Under the pieces are notes generated by a model. It saw nothing but the letters and a program-made list of their open reading frames with translations, did no database searches and was not told the origin of the DNA. A DNA stretch of 29,149 nt, taken from positions 1 to 29,149 of the IMG/VR virus record IMGVR_UViG_3300008261_000296; one strand, 5' to 3'. The translations under genes were made by a program, and so were the position numbers. Shown here one piece after another: positions 1-8,399 of this stretch; within the stretch, counting starts at the first letter, position 1, and every line of letters starts with the position of its first letter. Source of the stretch: a virus.

Positions 1-2997
1 TTTGTAGTCCTGCGCTGCTACTGTGGTCACACGGTTGCCTAGATTGAAGTCACGGCCCACTATCGAGTCTCTTATCTTGTAGCTCTCAGCACCATTACCG
101 AAGGAGAAGCAGTTAAAGAATCCTGTTTGGATGATGCCAGGGACACCTAATGCAATGTCTTGTGACTGGTCGCCAAAGCCACCATTCGACAAGTGATTGC
201 CATCGACATCAATCGGGAATGATAGTTCGTTCTCAAAGAAGACATCGGGTAGCGTATCCGTTGGCTCTGTTTCAAAAATAATGTTCTCAACAGCTCTAAA
301 CACTTGTATATTGGCAATTACTTTTGATTGTCTCTTTTTTGTATTTGCACCAGTACAAGGTAGTGTTCCTGACATTTGTAAAGTCAGCAATTGGGAAGAA
401 GGTATTCTATAAAATTTCCAATAATTTGTAACAAGGCTACAAGAACTTAAAGGAGAAGTTGTACCAGAGATAAATTGATTATCTATAAGGCCAGGCCCCC
501 CTGACCCTGTTGTTGTTCCAACAGTAGCAATACCATCATTTAATGTAGCGGCAATATTATCATTTATAAACCAATCATACATATTTATATAGCTATTGGC
601 TGCTACATATTGCTTTTTGAATAAATACCTTCTTGTTTCGCATGGATTGTCGCCATATCCATCTCTTATAAATTGAATATCAAAGATTATAATAGAACCG
701 GCAGGAACGTCATAATCTATATATTGTCCTGGTATTGCAGGATCAGGAATACCCATAGGGTAACTCAATTTCGGACAAGTATTACCTGCCGTCTGCATAG
801 CAGAAAGAGTACCTGGGGCGATTACTGCTAATGGATCTATTTCAGTAGAGAAGCCATCTGCTTTTATTTTCATGTAAACACCAGCCGGAGGGGCAGGTAT
901 TACTGTTGGTATAAATCCACTTGCCTTCGATTCTTTTTCTAATACAGTTGCATAGGTACATTGTTGCGTAGGACCCTCTGAGTCAGCTTTTACAATAAAT
1001 CTATCTCCTTCCTCTACTTTTCTTGCGTTTTCTCCTTGCAATAAGAAATATGTTTCTTGTGTTAATGGGTCTAAAAATAATATATTTGAATATATTGTCT
1101 CGTATCTATGTTGGTCTGCCTTGCATACAAACTTATACCATTTAGCCCAATAAGGTGCTTTCTGTGATGTAGGTATAGTTACAGTGATTGAATTTGCATA
1201 TTGTGAATTTCTACATGGGACGTGTTCGTTATTAAATAAGCTAACATTTGCTGGACTAGCTCTTAAATACTCATCCATGTACACAATGCCAATCTCATAG
1301 TCCCTATTACTATGCAAGCTTTTTTTAATATTAGAATTTACTGATTGAACAGATACTACCGCAGTGGTTATTCTATAATATATATAATTATTATTAAAAC
1401 TTGGATTTGAAAATAATTGAGTATATCTTGTTGTAGTAAATTGAAGACTTATAACATTACTTGAAGGAGATGCAGTTATAGCAATTGGCTCTAATGGACC
1501 ATTTATTCCTCCTTCATACTTTTGTAATACTCCAAAAGTATTGTTTACAACACAATTAACTGCATCTGTCATTGTATATCCATCGCAAGATGTATCACCT
1601 CCTGGAATAGGATTATATATAGGCTTAATATTCAAAACGGTACCTATTGCATCTTGAAACTCTGTACTTGATGCCATTTGGTACACAGATGTATAATCAG
1701 CTGGCAATACAAATGAAAATGAAATATCAACAAATCCATACGGTGGTGTTACGGGAGGAATATTTGTGGAATAAACACCCTCTAAAGTTGCATCTATTAT
1801 TAACGTATTTCCTTGTTTTAATGAAACTCCAGATAAATCTATATTTAAGACACAATCATTTATCTCTGTGACCAATTGCGTAGAATAATCAAAATTAGTT
1901 GGATATCCATTGACATCAACCAAGTCATAACCATCAACATAGTTACCATACATGAGTCTATTGCCCATAATTGTCTGAGCCTTAGCTAGTCTTGGCACAT
2001 TATCATACAATCTAAGCAGCTCTGACTCAGGTAGGATTGTGTAGATTTTGCTATTACTAAATAGATATGACTGAGTGACATTATCAAGCCATCCAACATC
2101 TTGCTTGTTGTATTTCTCAATGACTTTAATGACGTTTGCTGTTGCTTCTTTAAATAGTAAGTCAATGCCAATTACTAATGGACCACCTGTATTGAAAAAT
2201 ACATTAACTCCATTATATCTATTTATCATCCCTTCATTCAAATAACTATCAGGGCTAAATTGAAAGTCATTTGGGAAGAATGCTATCTCCGTCCATTGTG
2301 ACGTTGCACTATATTGGCTATCAGCATAGCGGTATCTATAAGCAAAGCAAATAAATCTTTCCTCTAAGAAGTTTGACTGGTCATCTAGCTCAACAAGCGT
2401 TATTGTAGGCGCTGAGGTAGGTGGCTTCTTAATAACCTGGATTGTCTCATACAGCAGGTCAGGCTGACCATTGTAGTCAATGCCTGCCCCATCAGGATTA
2501 GCGTAGCCTGTCTTGACATTTATGAACCTCGGAGGATTATAGTCGTCAGTCCAATACAGCAGGTCCTCAATCAAATTGACACCAGTAATGACATACTGCT
2601 CGTTGAAATTCAAAGTAGTGTCAACACCACCTCCATTGTCAACACTGATGATATGATATATAATGACTTGAGTGACAACATTAAATGACACTATTAGGTC
2701 AAGTTTCTTGGTATTTGAATTAAAATCAGGGTCATGGACAAACCAATAGATTGTCTCTCTTGCGCTATCCTCAATGGCACCGATACATCTTGCGTATGAG
2801 CTTAATGGCTTTCCTGTATACTCAAGAGCTGTAAGCGGAAGATTGCCATTGGTGTTCTCAATAATGCCTGCCTCTGACTTCTCGGTAGAACCCATACGGA
2901 CATTCATTGCGTCAATGTATTCGCCCTCAGGCACAACTCGCTCATCGAATGTTTTATTCATTCTACCAGCAACAAAATTCCTCGTAAAGTTTGCCAT
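1..2997 (-). CDS. crAss-like tail stabilization protein (partial, C-terminus cut by window edge)
   Basis: I read this frame by hand: it opens with ATG at 2997 and stays open through base 1, giving at least 999 residues. The start overlaps the stop of the upstream ring-protein gene as TAATG, which suggests translational coupling. The N-terminus (MANFTRNFVAGRMNKTFDER, then VPEGEYIDAMNVRMGSTE) and the later LLYWTDDYNPPRFINV segment resemble the large 'stabilization' proteins of crAss-like phages, which sit at the head-tail connector/tail end of the virion. The position at the end of the terminase-portal-capsid-ring series agrees. The family assignment is from remembered sequence pattern plus gene order; the exact place in the tail is inference. 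The C-terminal end lies outside the window. Confidence 0.8.
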   Translation of the reverse strand, partial: MANFTRNFVAGRMNKTFDERVVPEGEYIDAMNVRMGSTEKSEAGIIENTNGNLPLTALEYTGKPLSSYARCIGAIEDSARETIYWFVHDPDFNSNTKKLDLIVSFNVVTQVIIYHIISVDNGGGVDTTLNFNEQYVITGVNLIEDLLYWTDDYNPPRFINVKTGYANPDGAGIDYNGQPDLLYETIQVIKKPPTSAPTITLVELDDQSNFLEERFICFAYRYRYADSQYSATSQWTEIAFFPNDFQFSPDSYLNEGMINRYNGVNVFFNTGGPLVIGIDLLFKEATANVIKVIEKYNKQDVGWLDNVTQSYLFSNSKIYTILPESELLRLYDNVPRLAKAQTIMGNRLMYGNYVDGYDLVDVNGYPTNFDYSTQLVTEINDCVLNIDLSGVSLKQGNTLIIDATLEGVYSTNIPPVTPPYGFVDISFSFVLPADYTSVYQMASSTEFQDAIGTVLNIKPIYNPIPGGDTSCDGYTMTDAVNCVVNNTFGVLQKYEGGINGPLEPIAITASPSSNVISLQFTTTRYTQLFSNPSFNNNYIYYRITTAVVSVQSVNSNIKKSLHSNRDYEIGIVYMDEYLRASPANVSLFNNEHVPCRNSQYANSITVTIPTSQKAPYWAKWYKFVCKADQHRYETIYSNILFLDPLTQETYFLLQGENARKVEEGDRFIVKADSEGPTQQCTYATVLEKESKASGFIPTVIPAPPAGVYMKIKADGFSTEIDPLAVIAPGTLSAMQTAGNTCPKLSYPMGIPDPAIPGQYIDYDVPAGSIIIFDIQFIRDGYGDNPCETRRYLFKKQYVAANSYINMYDWFINDNIAATLNDGIATVGTTTGSGGPGLIDNQFISGTTSPLSSCSLVTNYWKFYRIPSSQLLTLQMSGTLPCTGANTKKRQSKVIANIQVFRAVENIIFETEPTDTLPDVFFENELSFPIDVDGNHLSNGGFGDQSQDIALGVPGIIQTGFFNCFSFGNGAESYKIRDSIVGRDFNLGNRVTTVAAQDYK

Positions 2998-3971
2998 TAT
3001 TTAATTATCTTGTCCATACCTCTCAGATTCATTAGAAGTCTGCCAGGATGGATGTTACTGATTCTTATTTTTGCATTTCTCAATAGCGCACCACGCTCTT
3101 TTCTAGCCCTATTGACAATGTACTCCTGTACGCCAAATTTACTATTCAATATCTCATATCTGATAGCAGCGTAGATATACTGCTCAAATAGCTTATTGAC
3201 CGATATGGCTGAGTCATTCCCATTCTCCATGCCATCGCTCACATACTCAAGGATAACTGTTGCAGAGAGATTGTGATGGTGATTTGGGTCATTATTATTA
3301 TTATGGTGGTTATATCCCAAGATTGCGCTGTCAAAGTTTATGACACCTGCCTTCTTATCAATATTGAACGTAGGGTTGCGGTTAGCCGTCTCGGTATTGA
3401 GTCCAAATCTAGCTCCTATGCCATGCTCAAAGTACCAATTACCATCGCAGCAGTATCCCTCGTGTCCGTGGAACTGATGCCCTTGGTTGAGGTAAATACT
3501 CTTCTTGGTTCCTTTGATTCGCTCGTAGTCAATATTTGAGTACTGCGGCTCCAGGATATTACCATTTTGGTCGAAGAGGATATTGCACTCATGGTCTTGC
3601 AAGTATGCCTTGGCTGACAATGTCTGTATGTTCTCGGTAAGCGGATAAAGCACACCATTATGGTATAGCGAGATGCGCACCCAGTTGACATAGTCTGATG
3701 GTAGCACATAGCGCAGTTGATCGCAGACACTAAGCTCAAGAGCTTTAATCTCCTTGAATGCGTCATAGTTCAGCTCCTGGATAGCTCGCTTGGCGTGGAA
3801 TAACACCTTGTACCGCTCCTCATTGTTTACCAATGAATGGTTGCCGGTGTACATTAGCTGAAAGTTATTGACAATGTCAAATAGGCTCACATACTGATAT
3901 GACCCCCAATTAGCATCTGTCGGGTTGTTACCATTATTGGTATAGTATTGATACTGAGATATATATGGCAT
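2997..3971 (-). CDS. crAss-like ring / tail-adaptor structural protein
   Basis: 324 residues. The central segment (about residues 55-105: FHAKRAIQELNYDAFKEIKA, then LRYVLPSDYVNWVRISLY) and the C-terminal segment (NAKIRISNIHPGRLLMNLRG) are typical of a conserved virion protein found between the capsid and stabilization genes in crAss-like phages, probably one of the connector rings under the portal. An Asn/His-rich stretch near residues 218-235 (YNHHNNNNDPNHHHN) is low-complexity and looks like a surface loop. The gene follows the other ring-type gene by 11 bp and overlaps the stabilization gene by one base. I am sure it is structural; which ring it forms is inferred. Confidence 0.75.
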   Translation of the reverse strand: MPYISQYQYYTNNGNNPTDANWGSYQYVSLFDIVNNFQLMYTGNHSLVNNEERYKVLFHAKRAIQELNYDAFKEIKALELSVCDQLRYVLPSDYVNWVRISLYHNGVLYPLTENIQTLSAKAYLQDHECNILFDQNGNILEPQYSNIDYERIKGTKKSIYLNQGHQFHGHEGYCCDGNWYFEHGIGARFGLNTETANRNPTFNIDKKAGVINFDSAILGYNHHNNNNDPNHHHNLSATVILEYVSDGMENGNDSAISVNKLFEQYIYAAIRYEILNSKFGVQEYIVNRARKERGALLRNAKIRISNIHPGRLLMNLRGMDKIIK

Positions 3972-3982
3972 TGTATATTATT

Positions 3983-4945
3983 TTAAGTATTAGCGTCTCT
4001 TCCTGCTTCCTGCCCTATTGCGTACTGTACTACCTCAGTCTCTCTGATTGTCATACCACAGTATTGCAGTATTTTCTGAGCAAGTTTATATTCCTCTTCA
4101 AGTGGCAGCTCAAAATCTTGGTAGTCAGGCTGTGATTGGTCAAATAGAGGCTCACCGCTCGCCAAAGTGATATATGTCCACTTAGGGTCTAATGGGTATC
4201 TAAAGTAGGTTGCATTGACAGCACCATACCCTTTTATGCTGTTCGGGTAGGTCGTTATGGTTCCTAAATTATTCAATGTATAGACAGGGAATGTTGTCGA
4301 TGGAGCAGTGAGTAGTGAGTTGTTGAGCATTGTTATCTTGCCTACTGATACCTTCTCAGCATCTACTGCTGATGCTCCTGCATACACTGCATATTTATCA
4401 CCGATTACTAGAAATATATTTGCCGATAAGTCAAGCGCTGTGGCAGTTACTGCCATCACTGTTGCGCTCTCTAATGTCGTTAAGTTAACAACAACATCAC
4501 CATACACCACTCCTGCATTGACAAAGCTTGCGCCTGAATCAATCAATTGGTTTAATGGAACAGTTGCTGTGTTCTGACCTGTTGCTCGCTTTAGCGTATA
4601 GCATAACAACTTGTTAATCATGTAGTAGTCATTGCCTACTGTTACAAGCGATGGAGCGAAGAACTGATTGACGGTGAATCCTGATGGGGTGACAACAGGA
4701 ACTAAAAAATCAGAGATAAGGAAATACTCAAGAACCTCAGCAAGTGGCTGCTCAATATCAGCATAGTCAGTACCTGCAACACGCCCATTCTCCATGTTAA
4801 TCACCTTGTTGTAGGCGGTGAAGTACTCTTCAAATATCTCCATCTGTGCCTGCTTGGCATAGAGATTAAAGTCCTGCGGAGAGATGTATCCGTAGTTGTT
4901 CTTATTCAGGACACCCTGTACTGTATTCCTTACTGAGTTTATCAT
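3983..4945 (-). CDS. crAss-like ring / tail-tube-type structural protein
   Basis: 320 residues. The N-terminus (MINSVRNTVQGVLNKNNYGY, then SPQDFNLYAKQAQMEIFEEYF) matches a virion protein family of crAss-like phages encoded just after the capsid genes, likely part of the neck or tail barrel. The middle (about residues 120-230) is a beta-rich, Thr/Ala/Val-rich region like an inserted domain. It is the first gene after a terminator (4966-4998) and has its own candidate -7 element (4959-4966), so it probably starts a separate transcript for this gene, the second ring protein and the stabilization protein. Function in detail is inferred from neighbours. Confidence 0.72.
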   Translation of the reverse strand: MINSVRNTVQGVLNKNNYGYISPQDFNLYAKQAQMEIFEEYFTAYNKVINMENGRVAGTDYADIEQPLAEVLEYFLISDFLVPVVTPSGFTVNQFFAPSLVTVGNDYYMINKLLCYTLKRATGQNTATVPLNQLIDSGASFVNAGVVYGDVVVNLTTLESATVMAVTATALDLSANIFLVIGDKYAVYAGASAVDAEKVSVGKITMLNNSLLTAPSTTFPVYTLNNLGTITTYPNSIKGYGAVNATYFRYPLDPKWTYITLASGEPLFDQSQPDYQDFELPLEEEYKLAQKILQYCGMTIRETEVVQYAIGQEAGRDANT

Positions 4946-4958
4946 CCGTATTTTTTTA

Positions 4959-4966
4959 CAAATATA
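4959..4966 (-). promoter_or_regulatory. candidate Bacteroidota -7 element TATATTTG
   Basis: On the minus strand TATATTTG fits TAnnTTTG and lies about 13 nt before the ATG at 4945, directly behind a terminator hairpin. No TTG -33 box is visible at the usual distance, so this is moderate support only. Confidence 0.45.
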
Positions 4967-4998
4967 AAAAAAAGAGGGTATATATTTACACCCTCTTT
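4966..4998 (-). terminator. rho-independent terminator after the 5011-5743 genes
   Basis: Read on the minus strand, the arms AAAGAGGGT and ACCCTCTTT (4990-4998 and 4971-4979) pair perfectly around a roughly 10-nt loop and run into a T tract. It sits 13 bp past the stop at 5011. Confidence 0.8.
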
Positions 4999-5010
4999 AT
5001 GTTTTTTGTT

Positions 5011-5271
5011 TTACGATTCAGAAAATGTTTCTAACATCTTGAGTGAATCTAAGCCCTCATCGCTTTGCAGAAACTGACCGGCAAAATCGTATGGGTCATT
5101 ATTATATGGCACTGAACACATTTTCTTTTTGTTGGTTGGCGTATTGAACCATATTTCTCTACCATTATTCCTAATGGCAAGTAATTTATCTTCAAAGAAC
5201 GATCTGATTTTAGCTTGGTATTTAAGCTCAGGGTCATTAAACGCAGTTTTTAGCAAATACCAATATATCAC
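5011..5271 (-). CDS. C-terminal part of a phage protein split by a frameshift
   Basis: 86 residues, beginning only at a GTG (5271) that lies inside the end of the preceding gene. The sequence from NDPELKYQAKIRSFFEDKLL through VPYNNDPYDFAGQFLQSDEG looks like the C-terminal half of the upstream 168-residue protein: helical, then a short beta hairpin and the 'DPY..... FL.SDEG' ending seen in related phage proteins. The two frames differ by +1 and overlap for 35 bp, so this is most likely one gene broken by an indel rather than an independent gene with a GTG start. A terminator follows at once. Function unknown. Confidence 0.55.
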   Translation of the reverse strand: MIYWYLLKTAFNDPELKYQAKIRSFFEDKLLAIRNNGREIWFNTPTNKKKMCSVPYNNDPYDFAGQFLQSDEGLDSLKMLETFSES

Positions 5272-5743
5272 GCTTTAACTCAGCTGTTGTAATGGTGGTA
5301 GGGTCCTTACCGAATAGCACCCTTGTCATCATCTCAAGCTGCTCAATTGTAAGACTTCTCGCTTGGATTAAAGCGTCAACCTCTAGATTAAGCTCTTCTA
5401 CTTGGTCCTTAGCATCTTTCTCATAGTCAACCACTTCAAATACCTTTCCATTCATTGGGTGGTAATGCAAGAATGATTGAAGAACCGGATTTGTTCTTGG
5501 AACGGTTAAAAAACCGTCTTCAAATACAATTGGCTCAAGTATTACATTTGAGTCCTGCTCATCCTCAAAAGGCGACTTTTGATTTGGTGCATATCTCAAT
5601 GCTCTATTTACGCCCTTATTTTCATCAAACCACATCAATGGATATTTTGGATTATTCCTTGATACCAATGTGTATGACAATGGAGTCCCATTTTTTAATC
5701 GATATATCTTATCGACATACTTTTTCTCTGACATATTATTCAA
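5237..5743 (-). CDS. conserved phage protein downstream of capsid gene (N-terminal part)
   Basis: 168 residues. It has a beta-rich N-terminal half (RLKNGTPLSYTLVSRNNPKY, then RTNPVLQSFLHYHPMNGKVF) and a helical second half (YEKDAKDQVEELNLEVDALI) ending abruptly at ELKRDILVFAKNCV. It lies between the capsid and ring genes, directly behind the capsid terminator. The C-terminus appears cut: the expected continuation (NDPELKY...) is in the +1 frame as the 5011-5271 reading frame. I recognise the type as a small conserved protein of structural regions in environmental phages, but I cannot assign a role. Confidence 0.6.
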   Translation of the reverse strand: MNNMSEKKYVDKIYRLKNGTPLSYTLVSRNNPKYPLMWFDENKGVNRALRYAPNQKSPFEDEQDSNVILEPIVFEDGFLTVPRTNPVLQSFLHYHPMNGKVFEVVDYEKDAKDQVEELNLEVDALIQARSLTIEQLEMMTRVLFGKDPTTITTAELKRDILVFAKNCV

Positions 5744-5757
5744 TTTAATTAGATTTT

Positions 5758-5788
5758 AAAAAAGGAGGGCGCTATAGTAACGCCCTCC
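5758..5788 (-). terminator. rho-independent terminator after major capsid gene
   Basis: On the minus strand, GGAGGGCG (5781-5788) pairs with CGCCCTCC (5764-5771) across a 9-nt loop and is followed by TTTTTT. It begins 14 bp past the capsid stop, as expected for a highly expressed gene. Confidence 0.85.
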
Positions 5789-5802
5789 AAAGCAACAAGA
5801 TA

Positions 5803-7260
5803 TTAACCGTATCTGAAAAGTACAAAGTTGTTTGCACCTAAGGTACATACGCAACGCTCAGAAAGGAAGTTTACTTCCATTGCATCCAAGTCGCTAGTTT
5901 GCGCACCACCAGCAGAACCTGTAATCCAAGTTTTGTAACGACGGTCTTCTGTTTCAGTTGCACGGTAGCGGACGTGTAAGAACGGACGTTTAGCGTTTTT
6001 GCCCATAATTTGGTCATAAACTGAAGTAGAACCGGCAGGAACCATAAGACCTGTGATTGTACCAGTAGCAGTAGCAGCAACAGATGAAAGACCGCCACGC
6101 ATAGTTGGGTCGTTCAAGTATTTCCAGTCAGACTTGTAGAAGTCATAACCACGACGGAAGCCTGAGAAACCAAGGTTCAACGCCATAGTTACGTCATTGT
6201 CAAATAGACCGTATGAAGCACCATAAGAAGGAGCGCCAGTTACAGTAGATGCACCGTTAAGACCTGCAAGCATACCATCAATGGCGAAGCTAAGGTCACG
6301 GTTACAGAATACTACGTTCTCCTCAATAGCACCTTGTTTGTCAAGACGTTGTACGATTGTGTCCCAATCAGCAAGAGATGTTGGTACACCACCACCCCAT
6401 ACGTTACCACGATTCTCAACAGCGTAGAATACCCCTTGAGAACCTGCCTCATTAGCAAGACCATTCGCAAGGAAGGTAGCAGCACCAGAACCGGCAGCAG
6501 CAGGAACAGCTTCAATCATAGCAGTCTCCATATAATCTTCAAAACGAAGACGAGTCTCATGTTCGGACTTTAGGTACCAAAGGTAGCCAGTAGCACCATT
6601 CTCAGTTGTTACTTCAACCCAACCAATTTGAGCCATGTCAGACCCGCTGATAGCATATCTGTCCTTTAGGATGATTGGTTTGTTAGAGAAGAACTCATCT
6701 TCTGATTCCAAAGACCCCACCATACCTGTAGTTCCTTTCTTGAACTCAGAACCGTAGATGAATACAGTACAAACATCTGCATTTACAATAACTACTGTTG
6801 CTTCATAAAATGCAACTGTAAAAGTATAAGGACCACCAGTAGGGCTTGTGATAGCTGTAACAATAGCTTTATTGTAAACACCTGTAGCATTCACTTGAAT
6901 GAATACAGTTTGGTTTACTCTAATAGCTGTTGATGTTATACCAGATGTAGGACCAGCAGTAATTGTAAATGTACCAACACCAGCCGCAACAGCTGATGCT
7001 ACAACATTCGTGTACTTGATGTGCAAACGACCTTGCTCAGCCCATTTGATTTGGTCAGAGTTTGAAGGCATCTCAGCACCTACAAGGCGAAGGAATGATG
7101 CAATGGTACGATTACCGTAACGCTCAAATTCTTTCTCGTAAGTATCAGGAAGATACTGGTTCAAGAAGTCGAAGTTGGTAATATAGTTTGTTGATAGAGC
7201 CATTCTTTCTGCTGCTGGTTGCAGCTGATAAGTAGGCGTGTTTAATAAAGCACTTGGCAT
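5803..7260 (-). CDS. major capsid protein, crAss-like
   Basis: 485 residues, close to the usual length of crAss-like capsid proteins, which adopt the HK97 fold. The N-terminal region (LNQYLPDTYEKEFERYGNRT, then SFLRLVGAEMPSNSDQIKWAEQG) and the later GVFYAVENRGNVWGGG and LDKQGAIEENVVFCNRDLSF segments are characteristic of the family. A Thr/Val/Ala-rich beta segment (about residues 85-170) looks like an inserted domain. The gene lies between the scaffold-like protein and a strong terminator, in the standard terminase-portal-scaffold-capsid order. Confidence rests on family resemblance and gene order together. Confidence 0.88.
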   Translation of the reverse strand: MPSALLNTPTYQLQPAAERMALSTNYITNFDFLNQYLPDTYEKEFERYGNRTIASFLRLVGAEMPSNSDQIKWAEQGRLHIKYTNVVASAVAAGVGTFTITAGPTSGITSTAIRVNQTVFIQVNATGVYNKAIVTAITSPTGGPYTFTVAFYEATVVIVNADVCTVFIYGSEFKKGTTGMVGSLESEDEFFSNKPIILKDRYAISGSDMAQIGWVEVTTENGATGYLWYLKSEHETRLRFEDYMETAMIEAVPAAAGSGAATFLANGLANEAGSQGVFYAVENRGNVWGGGVPTSLADWDTIVQRLDKQGAIEENVVFCNRDLSFAIDGMLAGLNGASTVTGAPSYGASYGLFDNDVTMALNLGFSGFRRGYDFYKSDWKYLNDPTMRGGLSSVAATATGTITGLMVPAGSTSVYDQIMGKNAKRPFLHVRYRATETEDRRYKTWITGSAGGAQTSDLDAMEVNFLSERCVCTLGANNFVLFRYG

Positions 7261-7280
7261 TTTTTTAAGAATTTAATGTT

Positions 7281-7380
7281 TTACAATCTTTTTGCACTCT
7301 TGATTTTTAGACTTTTCCCATGATCAGGAGTTAATTCCTTTACTTGGAATCCATCATTACCCTTAGTTGGCTCTACGCTC
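7281..7380 (-). other. probable out-of-frame C-terminal extension of the scaffold-like gene
   Basis: After the stop at 7363 the +1 frame, open from 7388 to the TAA at 7281, encodes about 30 residues ending KSLKIKSAKRL. It has no ATG, GTG or TTG start before this segment, and it fills the otherwise empty gap before the capsid gene. This supports a one-base indel near 7370-7380 rather than a separate gene. Confidence 0.45.
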
Positions 7381-8349
7381 TGACATATTTATGTTTTTTG
7401 TCTTACGCATAAAGTCATCTGCTGCATCAGCCATGCCCTGCTCGTAAAAGTGCCTGGCAAACCTCTCAGGGTTCATAGCCACAGATAATGCTTTATGATA
7501 CCCTTCTGCGTCTTTAATCATTCCACTGTCATCCAGGAACTTTCCAATAAAACTGGATGGATTAGAGTGGAGTCTTTTTAACTCAGAGGCATCACCTGGG
7601 TTGAAAACTAACTTCTTGTTATTGACATTGAACTCAAAACCTTTGAATCCTGAGCCAAACACCTCATTGGTTTTTTGTTCAAACCATTGACGCTTGCGGT
7701 TGTTTTCTTCCTCGTATGTCTTAGCTTGGCTAATATACTGACGATAAGCATCGATTTCCTCCTTCTCTTCCTGAGAAACACCAGCCGTACTTGACTCAAG
7801 GGGCATTTTATATTTCTCTTTCTGAGTAGTAAAGAATTTCTTTGCTTCATTTACAGCTTTCTTCCTTGCGACTTTAGCTTTTTTGATATAGCTTTCATCA
7901 TCAAGGTCCTCATCGTATCTGTACTCATCCATCATCATGTCAACGTCATCTTCGTCGAGACCTTCTTGAGTTGATAACAGATACTCTTTTAAAAGCTGTT
8001 CTTCCGGCACGGACTCAAAGTCCTTATTCAACTTGAGAAAGTCCTCAAAGCCCCTGCCTGTTTCTTTTCTATATTTCATGTAAGCAGCCACATCCTCTGG
8101 CATATCCTCGGCGCCTTTGCGCTCAGACATAAGCTCATCGAATGAGTTGATCTGCTTGTTGTATCTTTTCCCGATATATGAAAGAACGTCTTCCTCTCTT
8201 AGGTCAATCTCTTGCTGCGGCTCAGGGATATAACTATCCTGTGGCGCATCTTGAAATTGTTGTTCGTGCTTAGCTAAAAGCTCTTGTTCTACTTCCTGAA
8301 CACTTTTCTGTTCACCGGTTTCGACTAATTTTACTGATTTGAATTCCAT
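7363..8349 (-). CDS. scaffold-like protein between portal and capsid
   Basis: 328 residues, highly charged and mostly helical, with strongly acidic stretches (YLLSTQEGLDEDDVDMMMDE about residues 123-142; YRYDEDLDDESYIKKAKVAR next) and coiled-coil-like Lys/Glu-rich segments near 160-230. Position between portal and major capsid genes plus this composition fit a capsid scaffolding protein that acts inside the procapsid. The reading frame stops at SERRAN, but the +1 frame stays open to 7281 and encodes VEPTKGNDGFQVKELTPDHG followed by KSLKIKSAKRL, a basic tail of the sort scaffold proteins use to bind the shell. I suspect the true C-terminus is there and an indel has cut it. Confidence 0.65.
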   Translation of the reverse strand: MEFKSVKLVETGEQKSVQEVEQELLAKHEQQFQDAPQDSYIPEPQQEIDLREEDVLSYIGKRYNKQINSFDELMSERKGAEDMPEDVAAYMKYRKETGRGFEDFLKLNKDFESVPEEQLLKEYLLSTQEGLDEDDVDMMMDEYRYDEDLDDESYIKKAKVARKKAVNEAKKFFTTQKEKYKMPLESSTAGVSQEEKEEIDAYRQYISQAKTYEEENNRKRQWFEQKTNEVFGSGFKGFEFNVNNKKLVFNPGDASELKRLHSNPSSFIGKFLDDSGMIKDAEGYHKALSVAMNPERFARHFYEQGMADAADDFMRKTKNINMSERRAN

Positions 8350-8369
8350 TTGAGTAGATTTATTTGGTG

Positions 8370-8377
8370 CAAAAATA
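8370..8377 (-). promoter_or_regulatory. candidate -7 element TATTTTTG before scaffold-like gene
   Basis: TATTTTTG on the minus strand fits TAnnTTTG and lies about 20 nt before the ATG at 8349, in the 50-bp gap after the portal gene. No TTG box at the right spacing is seen. Confidence 0.35.
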
Positions 8378-8399
8378 TAAAAAAAGAATTATATTCATA

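Noticed and set aside
5237-5271. Programmed -1 ribosomal frameshift at GCTAAAAAC
   Set aside because: The continuation is in the +1 frame and the heptamer does not fit X-XXY-YYZ; an indel is simpler.
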